DNA from: Paenibacillus whitsoniae
GTDB lineage: Bacteria; Bacillota; Bacilli; Paenibacillales; NBRC-103111
DNA length: 64,000 bases
Assembly: GCF_003955665.1 (NCBI RefSeq)
Contig: NZ_RXHU01000004.1
Location: 1 to 64,000, forward strand
Direction of reading: 5' to 3'
Below the pieces are notes generated by a model that had not been told where the DNA came from, ran no database searches, and worked only from the letters and a program-made list of their open reading frames with translations. The number at the start of each line of letters is the position of its first letter. Position 1 is the stretch's first letter. This document shows positions 7,999 through 16,196 of this stretch, one piece after another. Both the position numbers and the translations under genes were made by a program.

Positions 7999-8055
7999 GC
8001 AGAAAAGGCTGTCTTCCTGTCCGTCTGAAACGGACGCGGAGACAGCCTTTTCTGC
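7999..8055. terminator. long bidirectional terminator
   Basis: A near-perfect hairpin pairs GCAGAAAAGGCTGTC (7999-8013) with GACAGCCTTTTCTGC (8041-8055), with a second internal stem CGTCCG-type around CGTCTGAAACGGACG. It lies between the small gene and convergent phnE. Confidence 0.88.
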
Positions 8056-8059
8056 TTGT

Positions 8060-9634
8060 CTAGACGATACGCTTGCGCAGCGTACCTGAAATATAGTCGA
8101 TGATCGAGACGGTTATGATGATCCCGATGAGAATGATGCCGACGCGCGGCCACTGTCTCGCGTTCAAGGCGAAGATCAGCGGCGTCCCGATGCCGCCGGC
8201 GCCGATAATGCCGAGCAGCGTCGCGGAGCGGACGTTGATCTCAAAGCGATACAGCGTGTACGAGATGAAATCCGGAATAACTTGCGGAATGACGGCGAAC
8301 GACATCCGCTGCCAGAAGTTCGCGCCCACGGCGGTCATCGCCTCGGTCGGGCCCATGTCCATATTTTCGATGGCCTCCGCATACAGCTTCCCGAGCATCC
8401 CCACGGAATGCAGGCCAAGTGCCATAACCCCGGCGTAAGCGTTCGGGCCGACCGCTTTGATGAAGATGAGCGCCATGATGATTTCCGGGATCGTCCGAAT
8501 GACGCTCAGGAAGAACTTCCCGGTGCCCGATACGGCGCGGAACCGGCTCATGTTCGCTGCAGCCCAGAAGGCAAACGGCAAGCACACAATCGCGGATACG
8601 AAGTTGCCGAGATACGAGATCGACAGCGTTTCGAGCAAGGTACGGAGCAAATCCTCGCCGTCCGCATTATAGATATAGCCCCAGTCCGGATGAAACAGGC
8701 CGGTGAACATCGCTTTGGTCAGCTGCCAGGTCGTCGGCTGGAAGCCGGTAAGCTCGAGACCGGTCAGCGCCCAAACGATTAGCGCGACGACAGCGAGAAT
8801 GCCGATGATACGGTACGTGCGGGCACGGGATTCGGACAACGGCTTTTTGCTGCCTTTAAGCAGGTACGTACGGAAACGCGTGCTCACCAGGTCAATGATG
8901 ACGACGACGAGCAGCGTATAGATCACGATTGCGCAGGACTGGTCGTAGCGGAACAGGTCCAGCGTGTTTTTGAGCAGCAAGCCGATACCGCCGGCGCCGA
9001 CCAGACCGAGAATCGCGGATGCCCGGATGCTGACTTCGAACGTGTACAGGAAGTGCGCCAGATACGTCGGCGCCACCTGCGGCAGCACCCCGAAGCGAAT
9101 CAGCTTCAGCTTGCTGGCGCCGACCGCGGTCATGGCCTCCAACGGGCCGGGATCGATCGCTTCGGTGGACTCATAAGCAAGTTTCGATAAAATGCCGAAG
9201 GTAAAGAAGATAAGGGCAAGTGTACCTGCCGTCGGCCCAAAGCCGACCAGGACGGCGAACAGCGCCGCGTACAGTAAATCCGGGATCGTCCGGATCAGGT
9301 TCATGAACAGGCGTGCCGGATAGAACAGCCATGACGAGCTCGTGACGTTGCGCGCCGCCAGCAAAGCCATCGGGTAGGCGAAGAGCGCGCCGATCACAGT
9401 GCCGAGGATGGACATTTGCAGCGTCTGCGCCATCGGCTTCCAGATGTCGCCGAAGAACGCCCAGTCCGGCGGGAACATTTCGCCGATGAATTTGAAAATC
9501 TCAGGCGTGCCTGAAGCGAGCTGCGTCAAGGTAGCGCCGGTTTGATAAATACTGCCAACCAGGAACAGCACCATCAGCAGCAGCGTCATGTAAAAGCGGG
9601 TACGTGGCGGCCTTTTGGCTGCGGTAGCACTCAT
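8060..9634 (-). CDS. phnE: phosphonate ABC transporter permease, two PhnE units fused
   Basis: A 524-residue membrane protein made of two tandem PhnE-like permease units, about residues 1-265 and 270-524; a single PhnE is normally about 260-280. Each half has its own permease loop (EAMTAVGASKLKLIRFGVLPQ-like and EAMTAVGANFWQRMSFAVIP-like) followed by a conserved GxxGAGGIG segment. One chain could therefore supply both halves of the channel. ATG at 9634 overlaps the phnC TGA by one base and has GGGAGG 9 bases upstream; a GTG at 9637 is also in frame. It forms an operon with phnC. Confidence 0.92.
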   Translation of the reverse strand: MSATAAKRPPRTRFYMTLLLMVLFLVGSIYQTGATLTQLASGTPEIFKFIGEMFPPDWAFFGDIWKPMAQTLQMSILGTVIGALFAYPMALLAARNVTSSSWLFYPARLFMNLIRTIPDLLYAALFAVLVGFGPTAGTLALIFFTFGILSKLAYESTEAIDPGPLEAMTAVGASKLKLIRFGVLPQVAPTYLAHFLYTFEVSIRASAILGLVGAGGIGLLLKNTLDLFRYDQSCAIVIYTLLVVVIIDLVSTRFRTYLLKGSKKPLSESRARTYRIIGILAVVALIVWALTGLELTGFQPTTWQLTKAMFTGLFHPDWGYIYNADGEDLLRTLLETLSISYLGNFVSAIVCLPFAFWAAANMSRFRAVSGTGKFFLSVIRTIPEIIMALIFIKAVGPNAYAGVMALGLHSVGMLGKLYAEAIENMDMGPTEAMTAVGANFWQRMSFAVIPQVIPDFISYTLYRFEINVRSATLLGIIGAGGIGTPLIFALNARQWPRVGIILIGIIITVSIIDYISGTLRKRIV

Positions 9635-10404
9635 CACGCCTGGCCTCCCAGCAGCTCGTCTTTCTTGATCGCGCGGCCGTAAATGCCGGAGAACACCTCA
9701 TCCGTCGCTTCCGCAACCGGACCGTCGAACACGACTTTGCCGGCGCGAAGTCCGATAATCCGGGTCGCATATTCGCGCGCCAGATCGAGGAAGTGCAGAT
9801 TGACGATCGTCGTAATGCCCAGATCGCGGTTGATGCGCTTCAGGTCGTCCATCACCTGACGTGTCGTCAACGGGTCAAGCGAAGCGACAGGCTCGTCCGC
9901 CAGAATGATTTTCGCTTCCTGCGCCAACGCGCGCGCGATCGATACGCGCTGCTGTTGACCGCCGGACAATTCATCTGCGCGCGCATACGCTTTTTCACGG
10001 ATATTCACACGTTCCAGCGCTTTCAGCGCCAGCTCGGTATCCGCTTTCGGGAACAAGCCGAATATCATCCGGAGCGTCGAATGGTAAGCTACGCGGCCGG
10101 AGAGAACGTTGCGCAGTACTGTGGATCTTTTGACCAAATTAAATGTCTGGAAAATCATGCCGATGTCTCTGCGCATCCGGCGAAGTCCCGCGCCATTCGC
10201 CTTGGTAATCGACTGGCCGTCAATCAAAATTTCCCCGCTCGTCGTTTCATGCAGCCGGTTAATCGAACGCAGCAGCGTCGACTTGCCCGCGCCGGACAAC
10301 CCGACAATGACAACGAACTCGCCGGGATGAATCGTGAGGTTAATATCATCCAGCCCGACAGTCCCGTTCGGGTACACTTTCGAAATATGTTTGAATTCAA
10401 TCAT
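9634..10404 (-). CDS. phnC: phosphonate ABC transporter ATP-binding protein
   Basis: A 256-residue ABC ATPase: Walker [10 protein letters not shown] (35-43), Q-loop Gln86, signature LSGGQ (146-150) and Walker B IILADE (166-171). Length and sequence are typical for PhnC. It energises uptake through the fused PhnE and presumably uses PhnD encoded on the other strand. The upstream region has a TTGAAA-N16-TATATA promoter candidate but no clear Pho-box repeats. Confidence 0.93.
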   Translation of the reverse strand: MIEFKHISKVYPNGTVGLDDINLTIHPGEFVVIVGLSGAGKSTLLRSINRLHETTSGEILIDGQSITKANGAGLRRMRRDIGMIFQTFNLVKRSTVLRNVLSGRVAYHSTLRMIFGLFPKADTELALKALERVNIREKAYARADELSGGQQQRVSIARALAQEAKIILADEPVASLDPLTTRQVMDDLKRINRDLGITTIVNLHFLDLAREYATRIIGLRAGKVVFDGPVAEATDEVFSGIYGRAIKKDELLGGQA

Positions 10405-10554
10405 TCAGCATCCTACTTTCCTACCACAGTCTAATGTACCTATATAGTATACGACAAAATACTTTCAACGAGCGACAATAAAATCCTTTTTTCTAGGATA
10501 ACCTTTAGAAAAAATTCATATCCCGTTGTTCAACGTGACAAAAGATGAGACGAA

Positions 10555-10590
10555 ACAACCCCGGTTCGCTGCCGCGAAGCCGGGGCTGTC
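10555..10590 (-). terminator. candidate terminator of nixA
   Basis: A G+C-rich hairpin (ACAACCCCGG...CCGGGGCTGT) sits a few bases past the nickel transporter stop. The T-run on the minus strand is interrupted (TTTCGTCTC), so efficiency is uncertain. Confidence 0.6.
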
Positions 10591-10594
10591 TACG

Positions 10595-11626
10595 TTACGA
10601 AGGGGTTTTCGCGCCCCATCGCTCTTCAATCTTCATGCCTTTCCAGACTGCCACGGAGACGATCCACGCCACGATGAACAACGCAACAAGGATAAAACCG
10701 AGAATGCCGAAATCGATGTCCTGCAGCCACGTCCAGAAGCCGCCCTCCATGCTGAACTCTTCCGACAGCACCTGTCCCAGCTCAATGACGCCGATGATCA
10801 GCGCCGCGACGACCGCCAGCGCCGTAACCGTCAAGTTGTAATAGAGCTTGCGCACCGGAGTATGGAATGCCCAGCGGTACGCTTTGGTCATAAACATGCC
10901 GTCCGCCGTGTCGAACAAGCTCATCCCCGCCGCGAACAGCAGCGGCAGCGAAATGATGCCGAAAAACGGAATCGCGTCTTTGGCGGCATGCGCCGAAATC
11001 GCGAGCAGCGCAATTTCGCTGGCCGTGTCAAAACCGAGTCCGAACAGGAAGCCGAGCGGGTAGACGTGCCAGCTTTTGCCGATGAAACGGAAGAACGGCT
11101 TGATCAGACGCGCGATGAGACCGCGGGATTCCAGCAGCTCCTCGAATTCCTCCTCATTTTGCTTGCCGCTGCGGAATTTGCGAAACATTTTATAGAGAGA
11201 AATCAAGATGACAAGGTTGAGCACCCCGATGATGACTAGGAACAAGCCGGACACCGACGCCCCGATGATGCCGCCCATACTCTGCATCCAAGGCAATTCC
11301 CGCTCCGCCCACTGCACGGAGAATGCTGTGATGAGCGCCATCACGAACACGACCGAGGAATGGCCGAGGGAGAAATAAAAACCGACGCCGAGCGGGTTGC
11401 GCTTCTGCTGCACCAATTTGCGAACGGTATTGTCAATCGCCGCGATATGGTCGACGTCGAACGCATGCCGCATGCCGAGTGTATACGCCAATAGGCCGAT
11501 GCCCCAGAAAGCCGGCGACGATTGGGCGACGGTAAAGAGGCCGATAATGCCGAGCACGTGCAGGAGAAGGATGAAGAGGACGTATCCTCCCCAGCTTTTA
11601 CGCTGCGCAAAGATCGATTTCCACAT
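10595..11626 (-). CDS. nixA: NiCoT-family nickel/cobalt permease
   Basis: A 343-residue multi-pass transporter of the HoxN/NixA family. The helix II signature RHAFDVDHIAAIDN (the HX4DH metal motif) is intact, as are FYFSLGHSSVVF and LGFLFGLGFDTASEIALL. It has about eight hydrophobic segments and a hydrophilic loop around residues 150-180. It imports Ni2+ (or Co2+) for metalloenzymes. The promoter region carries a perfect inverted repeat matching the NikR consensus, which favours nickel. The gene is divergent from a two-component system. Confidence 0.93.
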   Translation of the reverse strand: MWKSIFAQRKSWGGYVLFILLLHVLGIIGLFTVAQSSPAFWGIGLLAYTLGMRHAFDVDHIAAIDNTVRKLVQQKRNPLGVGFYFSLGHSSVVFVMALITAFSVQWAERELPWMQSMGGIIGASVSGLFLVIIGVLNLVILISLYKMFRKFRSGKQNEEEFEELLESRGLIARLIKPFFRFIGKSWHVYPLGFLFGLGFDTASEIALLAISAHAAKDAIPFFGIISLPLLFAAGMSLFDTADGMFMTKAYRWAFHTPVRKLYYNLTVTALAVVAALIIGVIELGQVLSEEFSMEGGFWTWLQDIDFGILGFILVALFIVAWIVSVAVWKGMKIEERWGAKTPS

Positions 11627-11652
11627 GAGTATGTATCCACACCTTTCATTTC

Positions 11653-11680
11653 GTGTTACGATTCAGATCATATGTAACAC
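11653..11680. promoter_or_regulatory. NikR-type operator upstream of nixA
   Basis: A perfect inverted repeat GTGTTAC-N14-GTAACAC, 28 bp overall, lies 27 bp upstream of the nixA start. It fits the GTGTTAY-N13/14-RTAACAC motif described for NikR outside enterobacteria (recalled from the literature) and has the same overall span as the E. coli NikR site. A separate 12-bp palindrome GCACACGTGTGC lies at 11699-11710. Confidence 0.75.
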
Positions 11681-11763
11681 ACTTCTGAGATCAGTTTAGC
11701 ACACGTGTGCATAGAAGAAAAGCATTTGTTTTAGGCAGGAAATCCAGCTTGCTGGTTGGAATC

Positions 11764-11795
11764 TGTTATAATGAGTAACGGTTCTTGGGAGAACC
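11764..11795 (+). promoter_or_regulatory. extended -10 promoter and leader hairpin of the kinase gene
   Basis: TGTTATAAT (TGn plus a consensus TATAAT at 11767-11772) forms an extended -10 element without a good -35. It is followed by the hairpin GGTTCT-TGGG-AGAACC (11780-11795). The position rules out translation from the in-frame ATG at 11771. Confidence 0.5.
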
Positions 11796-11827
11796 GCAAT
11801 TTGGAGCAAAGGAGTCGATTCCGGCCT

Positions 11828-12709
11828 ATGTCCCTTGGCAGATACAAGTGGTTCACGATTCTCGCACCCGTGCTGATTATCGGCGGGTTTGAATATATTC
11901 GGCACGCCTTTCTGCTGCGCTATTTGACGATGGAGGCGGGCAACTTTGTCATTACGGTCATTACGCTTCTGCTCTCTTTTCTTTTTGCCTCGTGGATGTT
12001 CGGCCGCATCGAGCGCAGCAACGAGCTGATGCTGCTCGGCGAGGCCCGCAGAGCCGTCTACGAAGAGCGCGAGCGGTTGGCGCAGGAGCTGCATGACGAT
12101 CTCGCGCAGACGCTGTTCTTTTTGAATGTGAAGCTGAAGCAAGGCGATCTCGAGGAAGCGAAGGCCGCGGTATCGGAGATCGATCAATCGCTGCGGCAGG
12201 CGATTTTTAATTTGCGCACCGCTCCGGAGGAGGGGACGTCGTTCGGCCAGCGCATCCACAAGTTCGCGGCGAACTGGTCGTTGATTTCGGGCATTGAGCT
12301 GACGCCTGATCTGGCGCTTGCGCCCGGCAGCTTCACTTCGGGCGAAGAGGTGCAGCTGTTCGGGATCGTCCAGGAGGCGCTGACGAACATCCGCAAGCAC
12401 TCGATGGCGTCCAACGCCACACTGAAGCTTACAGCGGACGAGGCGGGCTGGCGCCTCGAAATTACGGACAACGGCTGCGGGCTTCAACCTACAGCGAAGC
12501 GGTCCGGCAAGACGTACGGTCTGGATCTGATACGGAAGCGTGCGAAGGAGCTCGGCGCCACGCTCAGCTTTACAAGCTTGGGAGCAGCGGATGTGGATGG
12601 CGGCGGTACAGATCCAAAAACGGGCGCCTCCGCCGGAGGAAGTGCGGTTGCAGCCGTCTCCGCGACCGGCACGCGGCTCGTTGTAGTGTGCGAAAGGAGT
12701 GAAAGTTAG
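11828..12709 (+). CDS. NarL-type sensor histidine kinase
   Basis: A 293-residue membrane kinase. Two hydrophobic helices (about 9-29 and 38-57) are followed by a HisKA_3 dimerisation helix with phospho-acceptor His89 in LAQELHDDLAQT and by a HATPase domain (EALTNIRKHS N-box, DNGCGL G-box). The linker near the C-terminus is Gly/Ala-rich. The start at 11828 follows GGAG by about 13 bases; earlier in-frame starts overlap the promoter. It ends in TAGTG, shared with the response regulator start. The short extracytoplasmic loop suggests intramembrane or accessory-protein sensing. The signal is unknown; neighbouring nixA and ycnI hint at metal or envelope stress. Confidence 0.88.
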   Translation: MSLGRYKWFTILAPVLIIGGFEYIRHAFLLRYLTMEAGNFVITVITLLLSFLFASWMFGRIERSNELMLLGEARRAVYEERERLAQELHDDLAQTLFFLNVKLKQGDLEEAKAAVSEIDQSLRQAIFNLRTAPEEGTSFGQRIHKFAANWSLISGIELTPDLALAPGSFTSGEEVQLFGIVQEALTNIRKHSMASNATLKLTADEAGWRLEITDNGCGLQPTAKRSGKTYGLDLIRKRAKELGATLSFTSLGAADVDGGGTDPKTGASAGGSAVAAVSATGTRLVVVCERSES

Positions 12710-13371
12710 TGACACCGATCGTCCCTTTTCGAATCGTCATTGTCGACGATCATCCCTTGGCCCGCAGAGCGATTCGCAGCATGCTGGAGCCGGCCTCGGA
12801 TTTTGAAATCGTCGGCGAAGCGGATTCCGGCGAAGCCGCGATTCGCCTGTGCCAGGACGTCGCGCCTGACGTCGTCCTCATGGACATTCACATGTCCCCG
12901 ATGAACGGGCTGGAAGCTACGCGGCACATTAAACAAACCTATGCCGCCATTCGGATTGTGATGCTGACGGTATCCGACGATGTCGCCGATCTGTTCACGG
13001 CGTTGCAATTCGGCGCGCAGGGCTACCTGCTCAAAAACATGGACCCCGACGAGTGGCTGACGTATTTGCGTGCCTTGCTCGACGATAATTCCGAGGTTGC
13101 CCGCGGCATGGCGGACAAGTTGTTCGCCCGCTTCCGAGCGCCGGTGAATGCCGCCCCACCCGGGCCTGTGCCCGGTATGCTGACCGTGCGCGAGCAGGAA
13201 ATCACGGCATATGTGGCGCAGGGCGACAATAACCGGCAGATCGCCGAGAAGCTGCTCATTTCCGAGCATACCGTGAAAAACCACATGAAAAACATCCTCG
13301 TCAAGCTCGGCCTCGAAAATCGTGTCCAGCTGACAGCGTTTGCCATTAAGCATGGCATGACACGAAAATGA
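12709..13371 (+). CDS. NarL/LuxR-type response regulator
   Basis: A 220-residue regulator with a receiver domain (phospho-acceptor Asp59 in VLMDIHMSPMNG, conserved Lys in YLLKNM) and a C-terminal LuxR helix-turn-helix (LTVREQEITAYVAQGDNNRQ then IAEKLLISEHTVKNHMKN). The GTG start overlaps the kinase stop by one base and follows AAAGGAG. It is the obvious partner of the upstream kinase and may control the ycnI gene about 110 bp downstream. Confidence 0.92.
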   Translation: MTPIVPFRIVIVDDHPLARRAIRSMLEPASDFEIVGEADSGEAAIRLCQDVAPDVVLMDIHMSPMNGLEATRHIKQTYAAIRIVMLTVSDDVADLFTALQFGAQGYLLKNMDPDEWLTYLRALLDDNSEVARGMADKLFARFRAPVNAAPPGPVPGMLTVREQEITAYVAQGDNNRQIAEKLLISEHTVKNHMKNILVKLGLENRVQLTAFAIKHGMTRK

Positions 13372-13479
13372 CATATTCAGTCGGAAAAATAGCCCACTCG
13401 AGTCATATGCGGTAGCTTGTCTTTGGGGTAAGATGGACAACGTGATACAGAGTTCAAATCTGAAAGGGGTCTATGCTTC

Positions 13480-14094
13480 ATGTTTAAAAAGTTGCTCATT
13501 AACATCAGCTTGCTGATGATCGTGTCCATGCTGGTTGCCGGACTTGCCAGCGCCCACGTTGTGGTGTATCCGAAAGAAACGACGCAAGGCACTTATGAAG
13601 TGTTTACTGTGCGTGTACCTACCGAAAAAGATGTCCCAACTACAAAAGTCGAAGTCAAATTTCCTGCCGAGGTAGCCGTTTCCCGCTTCGAACCGAAAAC
13701 TGGTTGGAAGTATGACATTGCGAAGGATTCCGCCGGCAAAATTACTGGCGTCACATGGACAGCCACTGGTGAAGGCCTATCTAGCACAGAGTTCGGTGAT
13801 TTCAACTTCCAGGGCAAGGTAGGCGACACAGCGACGCAAATCGTGTGGAAAGCATACCAAACGTACAAAGACGGCAGCGTCGTGGAATGGGTTGGCGCCA
13901 ACGGCTCCGACAAGCCTGCTTCGGTGACAACCGTGAAAGCGAAAGCAGGCGCAACGACAGACAGCCATGGCATGACAACCGGTGCAGCCGACGCAGAGAA
14001 ATCCGAGTCCAATGCTCCGCTGATCTTGTCCATTGTAGCGGTTGTGCTTGGTGCCCTGGCGGTAGTTGTCGCGTTTGTAAGAAAGCGCAGCTAA
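13480..14094 (+). CDS. ycnI: YcnI-like copper-binding protein (DUF1775)
   Basis: A 204-residue exported, membrane-anchored protein. A signal peptide is cut after ...GLASA so that His26 becomes the N-terminal residue (HVVVYP), the copper-ligating position in the YcnI family. The DUF1775 domain follows (TGWKYDI, WVGANGSDKPAS), then a Ser/Ala linker, one C-terminal helix (PLILSIVAVVLGALAVVVAF) and a basic tail. In B. subtilis ycnI is linked to the copper importer ycnJ; here no YcnJ is seen. The gene is monocistronic, with a terminator 73 bases after the stop. Confidence 0.9.
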   Translation: MFKKLLINISLLMIVSMLVAGLASAHVVVYPKETTQGTYEVFTVRVPTEKDVPTTKVEVKFPAEVAVSRFEPKTGWKYDIAKDSAGKITGVTWTATGEGLSSTEFGDFNFQGKVGDTATQIVWKAYQTYKDGSVVEWVGANGSDKPASVTTVKAKAGATTDSHGMTTGAADAEKSESNAPLILSIVAVVLGALAVVVAFVRKRS

Positions 14095-14166
14095 GCTTGG
14101 CCCTTCCCTCAATTTGGTGCCTTCCAGTCTAGCCTCCAACGCGGGGCTGCCGAAGGGCACGCTACT

Positions 14167-14216
14167 AAAAAAAAGAGCCTCATCCCCGAAAATCGGCGGA
14201 TGCAGGCTCTTTTCAC
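14167..14216. terminator. bidirectional terminator between ycnI and dfrA
   Basis: AAAAGAGCCT (14171-14180) pairs with AGGCTCTTTT (14204-14213), and an A-run and a T-run flank the stem on the two sides. Confidence 0.88.
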
Positions 14217-14219
14217 TCA

Positions 14220-14708
14220 CTACGCTTCGTTGCGCTCATAAATGCGGAAGGCGTAGTCGTACGGGTTCTTCTCATCGCGGACGCCCTGCTCGCTGGACAC
14301 AAGCGTCCAGCCGGACAGGTCGAGCTCGCTCATAAACGTATCCGCTACGAACTCATGCTCGATGAACGTGATGTACATCTTGCTCACGCTCCCGCTGAAT
14401 AGGCGGAAAATTTCCGCGCCGCCGATGACGAACAGCTCCTGGTCGCGGAACGCTTCGACCACTTCCTCCACGCTGTGCATGACGTCGCAGCCGTCTGCGG
14501 CATACGTGGCATTTTGCGTTAAAATGACGTTGCGTCTGCCCGGGAGAGGCTTGCCGATCGACTCGTACGTCTTGCGGCCCATCAGGATTGGATGCCCCAT
14601 CGTAACCGCTTTGAAAAACTTGAGGTCAGCCGGTAAATGCCACGGCAGCTTATTGTTCACACCGATGGCACGGTTCCGATCCATGGCAAAAATAAAGGAA
14701 ATGCTCAT
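14220..14708 (-). CDS. dfrA: dihydrofolate reductase
   Basis: A 162-residue DHFR that reduces dihydrofolate with NADPH. Family features are clear: IFAMDRNRAIG, NKLPWHLPADLKFFK (acidic active-site Asp after PWHLPA), LMGRKTYESIGKPLPGR and FVIGGAEIF. AAAGGAG lies 9 bases before the ATG. It begins 24 bases after the upstream histidine kinase gene and so may be its operon partner, unlike the common thyA-dfrA pairing; thyA is 21 kb away here. Confidence 0.96.
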   Translation of the reverse strand: MSISFIFAMDRNRAIGVNNKLPWHLPADLKFFKAVTMGHPILMGRKTYESIGKPLPGRRNVILTQNATYAADGCDVMHSVEEVVEAFRDQELFVIGGAEIFRLFSGSVSKMYITFIEHEFVADTFMSELDLSGWTLVSSEQGVRDEKNPYDYAFRIYERNEA

Positions 14709-14732
14709 CCATCTCTTCTCCTTTAGCGATAA

Positions 14733-16196
14733 TTATTTGACTGGAATGATAAAGGACACTGTCGTGCCTTCGCCGGGACGGCTGACAATGGACAAGCCCT
14801 GCCCGTAGTGCCGGATCAGTTTTCGGTTCGTATTGGCGAGGCCGATGCCTCCTTTTTCCCGGAAAGCAGGGTTCAGCAGTTCAGCTGCTTTATCAGGCGG
14901 CAAGCCGGGACCGTTGTCTCTGACTTCGACTTCAACGCCGGCGGCTTCGCGCACGACCTTCAACTGGACAGTTCCTCCGGTAACGCGGCCCATAGCGCCA
15001 TGCCGCACGGCGTTTTCCACCAAGGGCTGAATGGACAGCGGCGGCAGAAATAGGTGCAGCTCCGGATCGATATTCAGTATGACGTCCAGCTTGTCTTGGA
15101 AACGCTCCTTCTCAATATACAAATAAGCTTCCACCAGCTCAAGCTCACGAGCCAAATCGACAAGCTCCCCCGAATTCAAATAATCGAAGGAGACCCGTAA
15201 AAAGGACGTAAATGCCTCGCCGAGGTTCCGCATTTTCTCCTGATCGATCTCGCTAAGCACCATGAGCGAATTAAGCGTATTAAACAGAAAATGCGGCTGA
15301 ATCTGCGCCTGCAAATAGGAGGCCTCGATTTTCAGCCGATCATACATCGACTGCTTCAAGGAAATCAGCGCTCGAATTCTATAGCGCAATTCAACAGCAT
15401 CCGCCGGCTTAACCACGTAATCGTTCGCCCCCGACAAAAATCCCGTGTAGATGTCCTCAGGCTGGCTGCGCGCCGTAAGCAGCAAAATCGGCAGTTCCGA
15501 TATGGTGTATCGTTCCCGCACACGCTGGGTCAACTCGTACCCTGACATCCCCGGCATCATGACGTCGGCGATCAGCAGGTCCCAACTCTGCGTTGTCAAC
15601 AAGTTCAGCGCCGCTTCTCCCGTCCGGGCCGTCACCACATGATAAGAATCGGCAGAGAGAATGCCCGTCAGCACGTTCAAGTTACTCACATCGTCATCCA
15701 CAGCTAAAATATGAACGGGAGCATCCTTCAACAGATTAGGCAGCTTATTCGGGACAGGAGAATGCTGGGTGACGATTTCGTCCGAGTTGCGCAAATATTT
15801 TTTGAACCAGTACAGGGAAAAAGCGGAGACGGCAATCAGGAGGTCGATGGGATAAAAGACGCTCGTGATATCCATAATAGTTTCCAGTATACTCCAAGCT
15901 AGGCTGGAAATGATGCTGATTCCCGTTATCAGCAAATAAGGAACATCCGGCTCGCGCTTCTCCCGGAGCGACATTTTCGCCACCGTCCAGATAAACCACG
16001 CACACGTAAATAGATAAAGACCAGGAAATATGAACCAATCATAAATGACGTTCACATAAGAGACGGGTCCCACCAGGATCACGCCGGTAAGCGCGGATAG
16101 CCGCATCGTCTGCAGGATACTTGAGAACATGCCCAACAACAGCAGACATAATAGAAAGTAGCGATACTGGCTTACCAATCGCCTGCCTCCACTCAT
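14733..16196 (-). CDS. membrane histidine kinase with internal receiver domain
   Basis: A 487-residue hybrid sensor. Four hydrophobic segments (about 12-30, 37-58, 58-75, 88-130) precede a receiver domain (162-280, Asp211 in IADVMMPGMSG, Lys263). A LytS-type His_kinase domain (His302 in IQPHFLFNTLNS) and a HATPase domain (DNGPGLPP, GGIGLANTNRKL) follow. The receiver lies before the kinase core rather than after it. ATG at 16196 overlaps the regulator stop (ATGA) and has GGAGG 7 bases upstream; an earlier start at 16235 is unlikely. It is an operon with the SARP-like regulator and possibly dfrA. Confidence 0.9.
   Translation of the reverse strand: MSGGRRLVSQYRYFLLCLLLLGMFSSILQTMRLSALTGVILVGPVSYVNVIYDWFIFPGLYLFTCAWFIWTVAKMSLREKREPDVPYLLITGISIISSLAWSILETIMDITSVFYPIDLLIAVSAFSLYWFKKYLRNSDEIVTQHSPVPNKLPNLLKDAPVHILAVDDDVSNLNVLTGILSADSYHVVTARTGEAALNLLTTQSWDLLIADVMMPGMSGYELTQRVRERYTISELPILLLTARSQPEDIYTGFLSGANDYVVKPADAVELRYRIRALISLKQSMYDRLKIEASYLQAQIQPHFLFNTLNSLMVLSEIDQEKMRNLGEAFTSFLRVSFDYLNSGELVDLARELELVEAYLYIEKERFQDKLDVILNIDPELHLFLPPLSIQPLVENAVRHGAMGRVTGGTVQLKVVREAAGVEVEVRDNGPGLPPDKAAELLNPAFREKGGIGLANTNRKLIRHYGQGLSIVSRPGEGTTVSFIIPVK

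Noticed and set aside
7650..8153. Minus-strand frame spanning a terminator
   Set aside because: It runs through a strong bidirectional terminator and opposite a small gene with a ribosome-binding site.
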